Part shown: in pieces, positions 6,873 to 16,988 of the stretch
Position numbering within the stretch: the stretch's first letter is position 1
How the letters are laid out: each line of letters opens with the position of its first letter
Assembly (NCBI GenBank): GCA_903835235.1
Contig: CAILMF010000018.1
Location: 1-63,000, forward strand
Length of the DNA stretch: 63,000 bases
Reading direction: 5' to 3'
Origin: an uncultured Rhodospirillales bacterium
GTDB taxonomy: Bacteria > Pseudomonadota > Alphaproteobacteria > Acetobacterales > Acetobacteraceae
Notes under the pieces: generated by a model
The model's input: only the letters and a program-made list of their open reading frames with translations
What the model was told of the DNA's origin: nothing
Databases searched by the model: none
Translations under genes and position numbers: made by a program

Positions 6873-9800
6873 CTTCGCCGAACTCGGCGCCCAATCCAAC
6901 TTCAGCTTCCTGGAGGGCGCTTCCCACCCGCAGGAACTGGCCGCCCAGGCCCATGCCCTGGGCCATGCGGCACTGGGCATTGCCGACCGCAACTCCTTCG
7001 CCGGCCTGGTGCGCGGCCATGTCGCGGCCAAGCAGGCGGGGCTGCGCTTCGTCCCCGGCGCCCGGGTTTGCCTGCCGGATGGCAGCGACTACCTGGCCTG
7101 GCCGACCGACCGCACCGCCTATGGCCGGCTCTCGGAATTGCTTTCCCAGGGCCGCATGCACGCGCCGAAGGGGGAATGCCACATTTCCCGGGAAGACCTG
7201 GTGGCCCATGCGGAAGGCCTGGTCCTGGCCCGGCTGCCGCCGGAAGCCCTCGACGACGCCTTCGCCCAACGCCTGCGGCAGGACGCCGCCGCCTTGCGCC
7301 CCCGCCTGGCGCTGCCCCTGTTCTGCGCCGTGCAGCATCGCTTCCGCGGCAACGACCGGGACCGGCTGGACCAGCTGGCCGCCATCGCCGCCGCCGCCCG
7401 CGCCCCGCTGCTGGCCGCCGGGCAATGCCGCTACCACCACCCGGCCCGCCGCCGCCTGGCCGATGTGATCAGCGCCATCCGCCTCGGCCGCACTGTCGAT
7501 ACGCTGGGCCTGGCCGCCCAGGCCAATGCCGAGGCGCATCTGAAGCCGGCCGCCGAGATGCTCCGCCTGTTCCGCGGCCATGAGCAGGCCGTGACCAACA
7601 CGCTGAAGGTCGTGGCCGCCTGCCGCTTCGCCATGACCGACCTGGCCTATGAATACCCGGATGAAATCCTCGACCCCGGCCTGACCCCGCAGCAAACCCT
7701 GGAACGCCGGGTGGAGGAAGCGCTGCGCCAGCGCTGGCCGGAGGGGATCAGCGAGAAGATCCGCGCCACCGTCGGCCATGAACTCGCGCTGGTGGAGCAG
7801 CTCGGCTACGCGCCCTATTTCCTGACGGTGCATGAGATCGTGCGCTTCGCCGCCAGCGTCGGCATCCTCTGCCAGGGGCGCGGCTCGGCGGCCAACTCGG
7901 CGCTCTGCTACATCCTCGGCATCACCGCGGTGCCGCCGGACAAGCACGACATGCTGTTCGCCCGCTTCATCAGCGCGGCGCGGGACGAGCCCCCCGACAT
8001 CGACGTGGATTTCGAGCATGAGCGCCGCGAGGAGGTGATCCAGCACATCTACCAGCGCTATGGCCGGGACCGCGCCGCCATCGCCGCCACCGTCATCCGT
8101 TACCGGGAACGCAGCGCCATCCGCGAGGTCGGCAAGGCGATGGGGCTGAGTGAGGACATCACCGCCCGCCTGGCCAAATCGGTCTGGAGCGCCGGGCAGC
8201 GCAGCCTGGCCGAGATGGCCGCCGAGCAGGGGCTGGACCTCAACGACCCCCGCCTGGCGATGACCTGCGAGTTGACCGAGGACCTCGTCGGCTTCCCGCG
8301 CCACCTGGCCACCCATGTCGGCGGCTTCGTGATCACCCGCGGCAAGCTGACGCAGCTGGCCATCGTCACCAAGGCGGCGATGCAGGACCGCCACACCATT
8401 GAATGGGACAAGGACGATATCGAGGCGCTGAAGATCCTGAAGGTGGATGTGCTGGGCCTGGGGATGCTCAGCTGCATCCGCCGCTGCTTTGGCCTGCTGG
8501 ATCAGGGGCTTGCGCTGGCCAGCGTGCCGCAGGACGACCGCGCCACCTATGCCATGCTGCGCCGAGCCGACAGCCTGGGCGTCTTCCAGGTGGAAAGCCG
8601 GGCGCAGATGAACATGCTGCCGCGGCTGCAACCCACCTGCTTCCGCGACCTCTGCGTGGAGGTCGCCATCGTCCGCCCCGGCCCGATCCAGGGCGACATG
8701 GTCCACCCCTATCTGCGCCGCAAGAATGGCGAGGAGGAGGTCACCTACCCCTCCCCGGAACTGAAGCGCGTGCTGGAAAAGACGCTGGGCGTGCCGCTGT
8801 TCCAGGAACAGGCCATGCAAATCGCCATCGTCGGCGCCGGCTTCAGCCCGGAGCGCGCGGACCAGTTGCGCCGCGCCATGGCCACCTTCCGCAACACCGG
8901 CACCATCTGGAATTTCCAGCAGGATTTTGTCGGAGGCATGCTGGCCAATGGCTACACCGCCGAATTCGCCGAGCGCTGCTTCAAACAAATAGAGGGCTTC
9001 GGCACCTATGGCTTCCCCGAGAGCCACGCCATCGCCTTCGCCTACCTGGTCTATGTCTCGGCCTGGCTGAAATGCCACTACCCCGGCGCCTTCGCCTGCG
9101 CGCTGCTGAACAGCCAGCCCATGGGTTTCTACGCCCCGGCCCAGATCATCCGCGACGCCCGCGACCACGGCGTGACGGTGCTGCCGGCGGATGCCCGGTA
9201 CAGCGACTGGGACAGCACGTTGGAGAACGGCGCGCTGCGGCTGGGGCTGCGGCTGGTGCAGGGGCTTTCCGCTGATGCCGGCGCCCGCATCATGGCGGCA
9301 CGCCCGGCCACGTCACTGGAAGACCTGGCCCGCCGCGCCGGGCTGGACCGCGGCAGCCTGAGCCAGTTGGCGGAAGCCGATGCCTGCCGCGGCTTCGGCC
9401 TCAACCGCCGCGCCGCGCTATGGGCTGCCGCCGCCTTCGAGGCGCCGGCGCCGCTGGCAGCCGAGGTGGTGGAACCCGGGGCGGCGCTGCCCCGCGCCAC
9501 CGCCGGCGAACAGACCGTGCTGGACTACACCAGCACCGGCCTGACCCTGCGCCACCATCCGCTGGCGCTGCTGCGCCCGCGGTTGGGGCCGACCGACACG
9601 CGCACCCTTGCCCGCGCGCCGCAAGGAAAATGGCTGCGCCTGCCCGGCCTGGTGCTGGTGCGCCAGCGCCCCGGCAGCGCCAAGGGCGTGGTGTTCTTTA
9701 CCGTGGAGGATGAATGGGGCACCGCCAACCTGGTGCTCTACCCCAGCGTCGCCCAGGAATTCCGCGCCGTGGTGGTGACGGCCCGGCTGGTGATCGCGGA

Positions 9801-10014
9801 AGGCCGGGTGGAGCGGCACCAGGCTGCGATTCCGATCATCCACCTGCTGGTGCGCAAGCTGCACGATGCGTCGGGCCTGCTGGCCAGCCTGCACGCCACC
9901 GAGGCCGACCCGCTGCTCCGCAGCCTGGCCCGCGCGGACGAGGTCAACCGGCCGGTCCTGCGCAGCGAACCCGGCGTGCGACTGAACCTGCCGCCCAGCC
10001 GGGATTTTCATTAG
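6856..10014 (+). CDS. dnaE2: DnaE2 (ImuC), error-prone DNA polymerase III alpha
   Basis: C-family polymerase that copies past lesions in the SOS mutasome. The 1052-residue protein has an N-terminal PHP domain (AELGAQSNFSFLEGASHPQEL), the palm with catalytic carboxylates in PPDIDVDFEH (near residues 380-382) and KVDVLGL (near 530), the nucleotide-binding block CQGRGSAANS, the VRPGPIQGDMVHPYL motif, and a C-terminal OB-fold (VVFFTVEDEWGTANLVLYP). It lacks the tau-binding tail of replicative DnaE1, as usual for DnaE2. It overlaps imuB by 17 nt and is the last gene of the LexA-controlled cassette. Confidence 0.95.
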   Translation: MAGSSDFAELGAQSNFSFLEGASHPQELAAQAHALGHAALGIADRNSFAGLVRGHVAAKQAGLRFVPGARVCLPDGSDYLAWPTDRTAYGRLSELLSQGRMHAPKGECHISREDLVAHAEGLVLARLPPEALDDAFAQRLRQDAAALRPRLALPLFCAVQHRFRGNDRDRLDQLAAIAAAARAPLLAAGQCRYHHPARRRLADVISAIRLGRTVDTLGLAAQANAEAHLKPAAEMLRLFRGHEQAVTNTLKVVAACRFAMTDLAYEYPDEILDPGLTPQQTLERRVEEALRQRWPEGISEKIRATVGHELALVEQLGYAPYFLTVHEIVRFAASVGILCQGRGSAANSALCYILGITAVPPDKHDMLFARFISAARDEPPDIDVDFEHERREEVIQHIYQRYGRDRAAIAATVIRYRERSAIREVGKAMGLSEDITARLAKSVWSAGQRSLAEMAAEQGLDLNDPRLAMTCELTEDLVGFPRHLATHVGGFVITRGKLTQLAIVTKAAMQDRHTIEWDKDDIEALKILKVDVLGLGMLSCIRRCFGLLDQGLALASVPQDDRATYAMLRRADSLGVFQVESRAQMNMLPRLQPTCFRDLCVEVAIVRPGPIQGDMVHPYLRRKNGEEEVTYPSPELKRVLEKTLGVPLFQEQAMQIAIVGAGFSPERADQLRRAMATFRNTGTIWNFQQDFVGGMLANGYTAEFAERCFKQIEGFGTYGFPESHAIAFAYLVYVSAWLKCHYPGAFACALLNSQPMGFYAPAQIIRDARDHGVTVLPADARYSDWDSTLENGALRLGLRLVQGLSADAGARIMAARPATSLEDLARRAGLDRGSLSQLAEADACRGFGLNRRAALWAAAAFEAPAPLAAEVVEPGAALPRATAGEQTVLDYTSTGLTLRHHPLALLRPRLGPTDTRTLARAPQGKWLRLPGLVLVRQRPGSAKGVVFFTVEDEWGTANLVLYPSVAQEFRAVVVTARLVIAEGRVERHQAAIPIIHLLVRKLHDASGLLASLHATEADPLLRSLARADEVNRPVLRSEPGVRLNLPPSRDFH

Positions 10015-10029
10015 CTGGCTGATCCGCGT

Positions 10030-10073
10030 GGGGTGCCCTGCTCGCGCACCCCCTTGGGGCGGGTCCGCGCCCC
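10030..10073 (+). terminator. Tandem hairpins after dnaE2
   Basis: GGGGTGC (10030-10036) pairs with GCACCCC (10046-10052), followed by ctt; a second hairpin GGGGCG/CGCCCC occupies 10056-10073. They lie between the convergent ends of dnaE2 and the small membrane-protein gene and could terminate from both sides. No long U-run follows. Confidence 0.4.
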
Positions 10074-10092
10074 CATGAAACCGGACCAGGCT

Positions 10093-10377
10093 TCAGGGCG
10101 AGCCCTGGTCCTTCGGCCCGCGCCGGCGCAGGCTGCCGAACAGCCAGACGCCCAGCATCATCGCCAGCAGAGTCAGGGCCATCGGCAGCAGCGCCTGCAT
10201 CACCAGCTTTTGCAGGTCGCCAAGCAGCAGCGAGAAGATGAAGACCCGATCCATCTCGTTGGATTTCGCGTCCAGCCAGGTCCGCGCGTAGAAACCCAGC
10301 CGCTCCCGGTGCTCGAAGCCCCAGTAGCCGACCCAGCCCAGGCTGCCCAGGATCCAAAGACGCAGCAGCAGCCGCAC
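10093..10377 (-). CDS. Small two-pass membrane protein, function unknown
   Basis: 94 residues with two hydrophobic segments, about residues 3-20 (LLLRLWILGSLGWVGYWG) and 60-83 (MQALLPMALTLLAMMLGVWLF), joined by a charged stretch (HRERLGFYARTWLDAKSNE), and a basic C-terminus. The start is a GTG at 10377 with AAGGG about 6 nt upstream. It is convergent with dnaE2. I do not recognise a family. The clear membrane topology and ribosome site argue that it is a real gene. Confidence 0.6.
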   Translation of the reverse strand: MRLLLRLWILGSLGWVGYWGFEHRERLGFYARTWLDAKSNEMDRVFIFSLLLGDLQKLVMQALLPMALTLLAMMLGVWLFGSLRRRGPKDQGSP

Positions 10378-10803
10378 GGTCCACCCTTCCTCCGCGGCGG
10401 GCCAACCCCGCGCGGGCCGACGCTAGCCATCAACCGCCGGTCGCAGCAAGCGCTACAGCAGCATCCGCCCGCACTGAATCGGCATGAGCGGATTTCATGC
10501 CGTGGTTTCAATGTGTTGCCGCGAAGGATAGTGCGCCTGCCTGGCCACCGCACGGGATGGCCCAGCACCAGGGCCGCCCGCGCCGCCACAAGGCGCAGCG
10601 CCCCCGGTTCATGTCGTGCAGGGTCTGCGCCTGGTTGTCGGCAGCCCGGCGCGGCGCTGCCGCCGCCAGCATAGCGTCGGTGGAGCCGTCATCGACGCAG
10701 CCATACTGCGCCTGGAAGCCACCGCACGGCCCGACCAGCCCTGCCACAGGCAGCGCACCTTGCGGTACGGCGTGGCGACGCAGCCAACCGCAGCCGCCGC
10801 GGC
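10378..10803. other. Gene-poor stretch, about 425 bp
   Basis: No convincing intact gene. It holds a hairpin with an 8-bp perfect stem, CGGCATGA (10480-10487) / TCATGCCG (10495-10502), and the possible glycosyltransferase remnant on the minus strand. Frames on both strands are Arg/Pro/Ala-rich artefacts. It separates the small membrane protein from the end of the liv/acyl-CoA operon. Confidence 0.5.
10508..10747 (-). pseudogene. Possible remnant of a GT2-type glycosyltransferase
   Basis: The minus-strand frame contains CVDDGSTDAMLAAAA and, about 20 residues later, TLHDMNRGRCALWR. These resemble the GT2 nucleotide-binding motif (VVDDGSTD) and the following NxGKGAAL-type block, but the rest is Trp/Arg-rich and unlike a folded domain. 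No intact ORF continues it. This is a weak visual match; it may be chance in GC-rich DNA. A translated search against glycosyltransferase families would settle it. Confidence 0.22.
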
Positions 10804-11976
10804 TCAGGCGGTCTCGCGGAACAGCTCGCGGCCGATCAGCATGCGGCGGATCTCGCTGGTGCCGGCGCCGATCTCATACAGCTTGGCGTCGCGCAGCAGC
10901 CGACCGGTCGGGCTTTCATTGATGTAGCCCATGCCGCCGAGGATCTGGATGGCGTCCAGCGCCGCCTTGGTCGCGGCTTCGGCGGCGAACAGGATGGCGC
11001 CGGCGGCGTCCTTGCGCGTGGTCAGCCCGCGGTCGCAGGCGCGGGCCACGGCATACACGTAGGCGCGGCTGGCATTCAGCTGGGTGTACATGTCCGCCAC
11101 CTTGGCCTGGATCAGCTGGAACTCGCCGATGGCCTGGCCGAATTGCTTGCGTTCATGAACATAGGGCAGCACCACGTCCAGCGCCGCCTGCATGATGCCG
11201 ATGGGGCCGGCCGCCAGCACCGCGCGTTCATAGTCCAGGCCGGACATCAATACGCGCACGCCCTCGTTCAGCGGCCCGAGGATGTTCTCCTCCGGCACCT
11301 CGCACTCCTCGAACACCAGCTCGCTGGTGGGAGAGCCGCGCATGCCCAGCTTGTCCAGCTTCTGCGCCGGGCGGAAACCCTTGAAGTTCTTTTCCACCAG
11401 GAAGGCGGTGATGCCGCGCGGCCCGGCCTCCGGCGCGGTCTTGGCGTAGACCACCAGCGTATCGGCGTAGTGCGCGTTGGTGATCCACATCTTGGTGCCG
11501 TTCAACACGTAGCGGTCGCCGCGCTTGTCGGCGCGCAGCCGCATGCTGACCACGTCGCTACCGGCTCCCGGCTCGCTCATCGCCAGCGCACCCAGGTGCT
11601 CGCCACTGACCAGCTTCGGCAGGTAGCGCTGCTTCTGCGCCGTGGTGCCGTTGCGGCGGATCTGGTTGACGCAGAGGTTGCTGTGCGCGCCGTAGCTCAA
11701 CCCGACCGAGGCGCTGCCACGGCTGACTTCCTCCATGGCGACGCAATGGGCCAGGTAGCCCATGTTGCTGCCGCCGTATTCTTCCTCCACCGTGATGCCG
11801 TGCAGGCCGATGCCGCCCATCTCCGGCCACAGCGCATGCGGAAAGGCGTCGTCGCGGTCGATGCTGGCGGCGATCGGTGCGATCTTCTCCGCGGTAAAGG
11901 CGCGCACCGTGTCGCGCAGCATGTCGATATCAGCGCCCAGGTCGTGGTCCAGGGTGGGGAAGCCGATATTGCTCAT
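10804..11976 (-). CDS. ivd: Isovaleryl-CoA dehydrogenase-type acyl-CoA dehydrogenase
   Basis: FAD enzyme that oxidises a short branched acyl-CoA (isovaleryl-CoA in leucine breakdown) to the enoyl-CoA. 390 residues. The IVD-typical [17 protein letters not shown] block, [15 protein letters not shown], the FAD motif [15 protein letters not shown] and the catalytic glutamate in [10 protein letters not shown] are present, as is the C-terminal QILGGMGY and [16 protein letters not shown]. It is the last gene of the operon and overlaps the upstream acyl-CoA ligase by 4 nt. No methylcrotonyl-CoA carboxylase genes follow, so the usual leucine cluster is incomplete here and the true substrate may be another branched acid. 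Confidence 0.88.
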   Translation of the reverse strand: MSNIGFPTLDHDLGADIDMLRDTVRAFTAEKIAPIAASIDRDDAFPHALWPEMGGIGLHGITVEEEYGGSNMGYLAHCVAMEEVSRGSASVGLSYGAHSNLCVNQIRRNGTTAQKQRYLPKLVSGEHLGALAMSEPGAGSDVVSMRLRADKRGDRYVLNGTKMWITNAHYADTLVVYAKTAPEAGPRGITAFLVEKNFKGFRPAQKLDKLGMRGSPTSELVFEECEVPEENILGPLNEGVRVLMSGLDYERAVLAAGPIGIMQAALDVVLPYVHERKQFGQAIGEFQLIQAKVADMYTQLNASRAYVYAVARACDRGLTTRKDAAGAILFAAEAATKAALDAIQILGGMGYINESPTGRLLRDAKLYEIGAGTSEIRRMLIGRELFRETA

Positions 11977-13637
11977 GGTCCTCGCTCCGTCAGTTGGCGC
12001 CGCAGCACGCCGCGCATCACCTTGCCCGTGGTGGTCAGCGGCAAGGCTTCGACGAAATGCACCTGCCGCGGATAGGCATGCGCCGCCAGCCTGGTTTTCA
12101 CCAGCGCCTGGATTTCCGCCGCCAGCGCCGGGCCGGGCGTGGCGCCCGCGGCCGGGACCACCACGGCGGTGACAACCTCGGTCCGCAGCGCATCCGGCAG
12201 GCCGATGACGGCGGCCATGGCCACGCCGGGGTGGCGCAGCAGGCAATCCTCGATCTCGCCGGGGCCGATACGATAACCGGCCGAGGTGATCACATCGTCA
12301 TCGCGGCCGACGAAGCGGAACCAGCCATCCTCGCTCATCACGCCCTGGTCGCCGGTGAGCAGCCAGTCGCCGATGAATTTTTGCGCGGTCTCCGCCGGCT
12401 TGTTCCAGTAGCCCAGGAACATCACGGGGTCGGGCCGCTTCACCGCGATGCCGCCCTGTTCGCCCGGCGCGCATGCGCTGCCATCCGGGTTGAGCACGGC
12501 CACCTGGTGCCCCGGCACCGCGCGGCCCATCCAGCCCGGGCGCAGCGGCTCCAGCGCGCTGCACCCGGAGAGCACCAGGTTGCATTCGGTCTGGCCGTAG
12601 AACTCGTTGATCTCCACGCCAAAGCTGGCGCGGCCCCAGTCCAGCAGTTCCGCGCCCAGCGTCTCGCCGCCGCTGCCGATGCTGCGCAGACGGGCGCCAA
12701 AGCGCTGCGGGTCCGGCACCGCGCGCAGCATCTTCAGCGCGGTCGGCGGCAGAAAGCTGTTGCGCACGCCGTGTTCGGCCATCAGCCGCAGCGCGAATTC
12801 CGGCTCGAACTTCTGCATGCGATGCGCCAGCACCGGCATGCCGTGGTGCAGGCTGGGCAGCAGCACGTCCAGCAACCCGCCAATCCAGGCCCAATCCGCC
12901 GGCGTCCACATAAGGTCGCCCGGCTGCGGGAACAGGTTGTGCGGCAACTCCACCCCGGGCAGGTGACCCAGCAGAACCCGATGCGCGTGCAGCGCGCCCT
13001 TGGGGCTGCCGGTGGTGCCGGAGGTGTAGATGATCAGCGCGGGATCATCGGCGGCGGTGTCCACCGGCGCGAACGCGTCGCGGGCGCGGGCCATCTCGGC
13101 GTGAAGGTCCAGCGCATCGCCGCTCGCGGCGCCTAATCGGCTACCGCTTGCGGCGTGGGATGAAGCGCCGCCATCCGCGCTCAGCACCAGGCGCAGCGCC
13201 GGCAGGCGCGAGCGCAGCGCGGCGATCTTGCCGAGGCCGAGCTGGTCCGTCACCAGCACCGCCGCGCCGCAATCCGCCAGCCGGTATTCCAGCGCTTCCT
13301 CGCCGAACAACTGGAACAGCGGCACCGCGATGCAGCCCAGCTTGTAGGCCGCGATATGCGCGATGGCCGCTTCCGGCACCTGCGGCAGCAATATCGCCAC
13401 GCGCTCGCCGGCCTGCACGCCATGGCCGCGCAGCACATTGGCCAGGCGGTTGCTGGCGGCCTTCAGCGCGTCGAAGCTGATGCGCGTGGTGCGGCCTTCC
13501 GCCATATGCAGCAGCGCCAGGCGGCCAGAGCCATCGGCCCATTTGTCGCAGGCATCCACGCCCATGTTGAAGCGCGCGGGAATGCGCCAGCGGAATGCGG
13601 CTGAAATCTCGGCGTGGCTGGCGCCGGCGGGCAGCAT
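11973..13637 (-). CDS. AMP-forming acyl-CoA synthetase (acetyl/medium-chain type)
   Basis: Activates a carboxylic acid to its CoA thioester through an acyl-AMP. 554 residues with the P-loop [18 protein letters not shown], the [10 protein letters not shown] block, [14 protein letters not shown] and the C-terminal hinge and lysine region. The C-terminus reads [11 protein letters not shown], which carries the catalytic lysine (K539) in a PX4GK context recognised by Pat-type acetyltransferases; a Pat-like enzyme is encoded at 57955-60618. The [15 protein letters not shown] stretch is typical of short/medium-chain acyl-CoA synthetases. Start and stop overlap both neighbours in the operon. Confidence 0.9.
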   Translation of the reverse strand: MLPAGASHAEISAAFRWRIPARFNMGVDACDKWADGSGRLALLHMAEGRTTRISFDALKAASNRLANVLRGHGVQAGERVAILLPQVPEAAIAHIAAYKLGCIAVPLFQLFGEEALEYRLADCGAAVLVTDQLGLGKIAALRSRLPALRLVLSADGGASSHAASGSRLGAASGDALDLHAEMARARDAFAPVDTAADDPALIIYTSGTTGSPKGALHAHRVLLGHLPGVELPHNLFPQPGDLMWTPADWAWIGGLLDVLLPSLHHGMPVLAHRMQKFEPEFALRLMAEHGVRNSFLPPTALKMLRAVPDPQRFGARLRSIGSGGETLGAELLDWGRASFGVEINEFYGQTECNLVLSGCSALEPLRPGWMGRAVPGHQVAVLNPDGSACAPGEQGGIAVKRPDPVMFLGYWNKPAETAQKFIGDWLLTGDQGVMSEDGWFRFVGRDDDVITSAGYRIGPGEIEDCLLRHPGVAMAAVIGLPDALRTEVVTAVVVPAAGATPGPALAAEIQALVKTRLAAHAYPRQVHFVEALPLTTTGKVMRGVLRRQLTERGP

Positions 13638-14859
13638 CAGCCAGGCACCGGGCGGGTGTCGTCGATCACCTTGCCATCATTCGGCAGCGTGCCCGGCGGC
13701 ACCACCTCCACCGCGCCGCGCAGCTTGGTGACGCTGGCCAGCGCTTCCGTCAGCCGCGCGGCATCGGCAGGCGCCTCCACGCGCAGCAGCATCGCATCGC
13801 GCTCGCCTTCCAGCGCAACCACCAGCCGGGCACGGCCGCTGACACCGGCGGAGGCCAGCACCTGCGCCACCTGTTCCGGCCGCACGAACAGCCCGCGCAC
13901 CTTGGCGGATTGGTCGGCGCGGCCCATCCAGCCGCGCATCCGCGTGTTGGTGCGCCCGCAGGGGGAAGCGCCCGGCAGCACGGCGGAAAGGTCGCCGGTG
14001 GCGAAGCGCAGCAGCGGGTAGTCGGGGGAGAGCGTGGTCACCAGTACCTCGCCGACCTCGCCAATCGGCACCGGCTCCCCGGTGCCCGGCCGCACGATTT
14101 CCAGCACGACGCCTTCATCCAAAATCAGCCCTTCGCGCGCCGCGCTTTCATACGCCACCAGGCCGAGATCGGCGGTGCCGTAGCTTTGCAGCACGGTCAG
14201 GCCGCGCGCCGCGTACCATTGCCGCAGCGAAGGCAGATAGGCGCCGCCGGTCACATGGCCCAGTTGCAGCGAGGACAGGTCGAGCCCGAGTTCGTCGCCC
14301 TTCTCCAGGATGGTTTTGAGGAAGTCCGGCGTGCCCGAATAGCAGCGCGGTCGCAGTTGCGCCGCCGCGCGGGCCTGCAATTCGGTGTTGCCGGTGCCGG
14401 CGGGAAACACCGGGCAATCCAGCGCGCGGGCGCCGCTTTCCAGCATGCTGCCGGCGGGGGTGAAGTGATAGGCGAAGCAGTTGTGCAGCAACTCGCCGGG
14501 CCGCAGCCCGGTGGCAAACAGCGCGCGGGCGAAGCGCCAGTAATCCGGGCCGGTGCCTTCGGGTTCATAGATCGCGCCCGGCGAGGCGAAGACGCGCGCG
14601 AGCCGTCGCGTCTCCGTCGCTGCCAGCCCGCCGAAGGGCGGCTGCGCCGCCTGGCGCTCCATCAGCACGGATTTGCGCGTCACCGGCAGCCGCGCCAGCG
14701 CCGCCAGGTCCGTCACCGCGGCTGCATCAACGCCAGCCAGGGCTTCGGCGTAGTAGGGCGCGGACCGCTGCGCATGCGCCACCTGGGTGGCCAGCCGGCG
14801 CGCAATGTCGGCCGCGCGCTCATCCGCGCTGCGGGTTTCCAGCCGGTCGAAATGCTCGC

Positions 14860-14863
<4 letters not shown>
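13637..14863 (-). CDS. Phenylacetate-CoA ligase-like (PaaK family) enzyme
   Basis: About 408 residues of the PaaK/adenylate-forming family. It begins AAPYY-like (AQRSAPYYAEALAGVD), keeps LPVTRKSVLMERQ, a motif for AMP binding (LQSYGTADLGLVAYE in place of the usual YG-SE), and LLRFATGDLSAVLPG followed by GRADQSAKVRGLFVRPEQV. Residues around the P-loop (FASPGAIYEPEG) differ from the classical SSGTTG, so the chemistry may differ from true phenylacetate activation. The start is ATG 14863, which overlaps the livF stop (ATGA); a GTG at 14869 is also possible. It sits between ABC transporter and acyl-CoA ligase genes, suggesting activation of an imported acid. Confidence 0.8.
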
Positions 14864-15672
<809 letters not shown>

Positions 15673-15676
15673 CGCC

Positions 15677-16966
15677 CTACCAGCCCAGCCACTCGCGCTT
15701 GCGGTCCAGCTCGATGGTCGCCACCGGCTCCACCTTCATCGTGCCGGCGCGCATCAGCTCGGCCACACTGCCCTGGCTGGTGTCGCCGGTCACGCGTGCG
15801 CGGTACAGGCCGACGCGCAGCGTGCCGCGATGGTCATCCGGCGCGTAGTTGGAGGGGTTGCACACGCCCTCCATGCCGCGCGGCACCCAGTTGCGCCGGG
15901 CGTAGAAGCCCTCGCGGATGCGCTCGCCATTCACCGCACCGTTGTTCTGCGCCGCGTGCTCCATGGCTTCCACCATCAGCAGCGCGGAGCAGACGCCGGC
16001 CACGTAGTGCACCGGGCGATACGCCGTGCCCGCGGTATCCGACATGCGGCTGATCGCCTGCACATTCGCCATGCCCGGCGCTTCCTGGCCCCAGACCACG
16101 GCTGTACGCACCGGGAAGACCACGCCATTCGCCGCGGCGCCGGCGGTCTTCATCGCGTTCTCGTCCATGCCCCAGACATTGCCGAGGAACTGCACCTGCA
16201 CCCCCGCCGTCTGGCAGGCGCGCAGCACCGAGATGTTGGAACCCGCGGTGTTGCCCAGGTACGCGTAGTTGGCGCCCTGGCTCTTCAGCGTCAGGCATTG
16301 CGCGGTGTAGTCGCCCGGCGTAAGCGCGAAGACGATGGCGGGCAGCACGTCGAAGCCGAGTTCTGCCGCCAGCGCCTCACCGGCCGCCTTGGGGCTGTTC
16401 GGGTAGGGGTGGTTGCCGCCCATGTGGACATACTTGGGCTTGCCGGTCCGGCCGCTGGCATCCCAGTCCCGCTTGGCCCAGATCAGCATGGCGCGCAGCG
16501 CATCCGAATAGGACGGGCCGTAGAAGAAGTTGAACGGCGTCGCCTCGGCGCCCTGGCGGCCACTGGCGGCGGCAGCATCGGTCAGCGCGGCGGAGTAGGA
16601 GCCCGACACATAGGGCGTGCGGTCGCGGGTGACGAAGCGGGTCAGCGCCTCGGTATCCGCGGTGCCCCAGCCCATGATGGCGACCACGCGCTCGCGGCTC
16701 CAGGCCTGGTACTGGCTGACGGCGCGCGGCGCCTGGTAGCCGTAGTCGAAGGCCAGCACGTTCACCGGCCGCCCGGCCACGCCGCGCCGGGTCTGGTTCA
16801 CCCAGGCCAGCGTATCGTTGACGCCCTGGCCATAGGGCAGGCCGACATCGGACGTGGCGCCCGAATTGTCCATCAGGTGGCCCAGGTTGATCCGCTGCTG
16901 CGCCACCGCCGGCAAGGTCAGTCCAGCGGCCAGCGCCAGGCCCAGCATCATGCGTTTCATGGTCAT
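15677..16966 (-). CDS. LivJ-like periplasmic binding protein of the ABC importer
   Basis: 429 residues of the type I periplasmic-binding fold used by branched-chain amino acid and aromatic acid importers. A signal peptide (MKRMMLGLALAAGLTLPAVAQQ) is followed by INLGHLMDNSGATSDVG. The start at 16966 has AAGGAGG 5 nt upstream. It belongs to the larger, Leu/Ile/Val-binding subfamily found beside acyl-CoA ligases rather than to classical LivJ. The neighbouring ligases argue for an organic acid ligand (inference). Confidence 0.9.
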   Translation of the reverse strand: MTMKRMMLGLALAAGLTLPAVAQQRINLGHLMDNSGATSDVGLPYGQGVNDTLAWVNQTRRGVAGRPVNVLAFDYGYQAPRAVSQYQAWSRERVVAIMGWGTADTEALTRFVTRDRTPYVSGSYSAALTDAAAASGRQGAEATPFNFFYGPSYSDALRAMLIWAKRDWDASGRTGKPKYVHMGGNHPYPNSPKAAGEALAAELGFDVLPAIVFALTPGDYTAQCLTLKSQGANYAYLGNTAGSNISVLRACQTAGVQVQFLGNVWGMDENAMKTAGAAANGVVFPVRTAVVWGQEAPGMANVQAISRMSDTAGTAYRPVHYVAGVCSALLMVEAMEHAAQNNGAVNGERIREGFYARRNWVPRGMEGVCNPSNYAPDDHRGTLRVGLYRARVTGDTSQGSVAELMRAGTMKVEPVATIELDRKREWLGW

Positions 16967-16988
16967 TGTTGCCTCCTTGGTTTCTTGT

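Noticed and set aside
10804-11976. Complete leucine degradation cluster
   Set aside because: Only the isovaleryl-CoA dehydrogenase-type gene is present; the carboxylase subunits, hydratase and lyase are missing, so this label would overstate the evidence.
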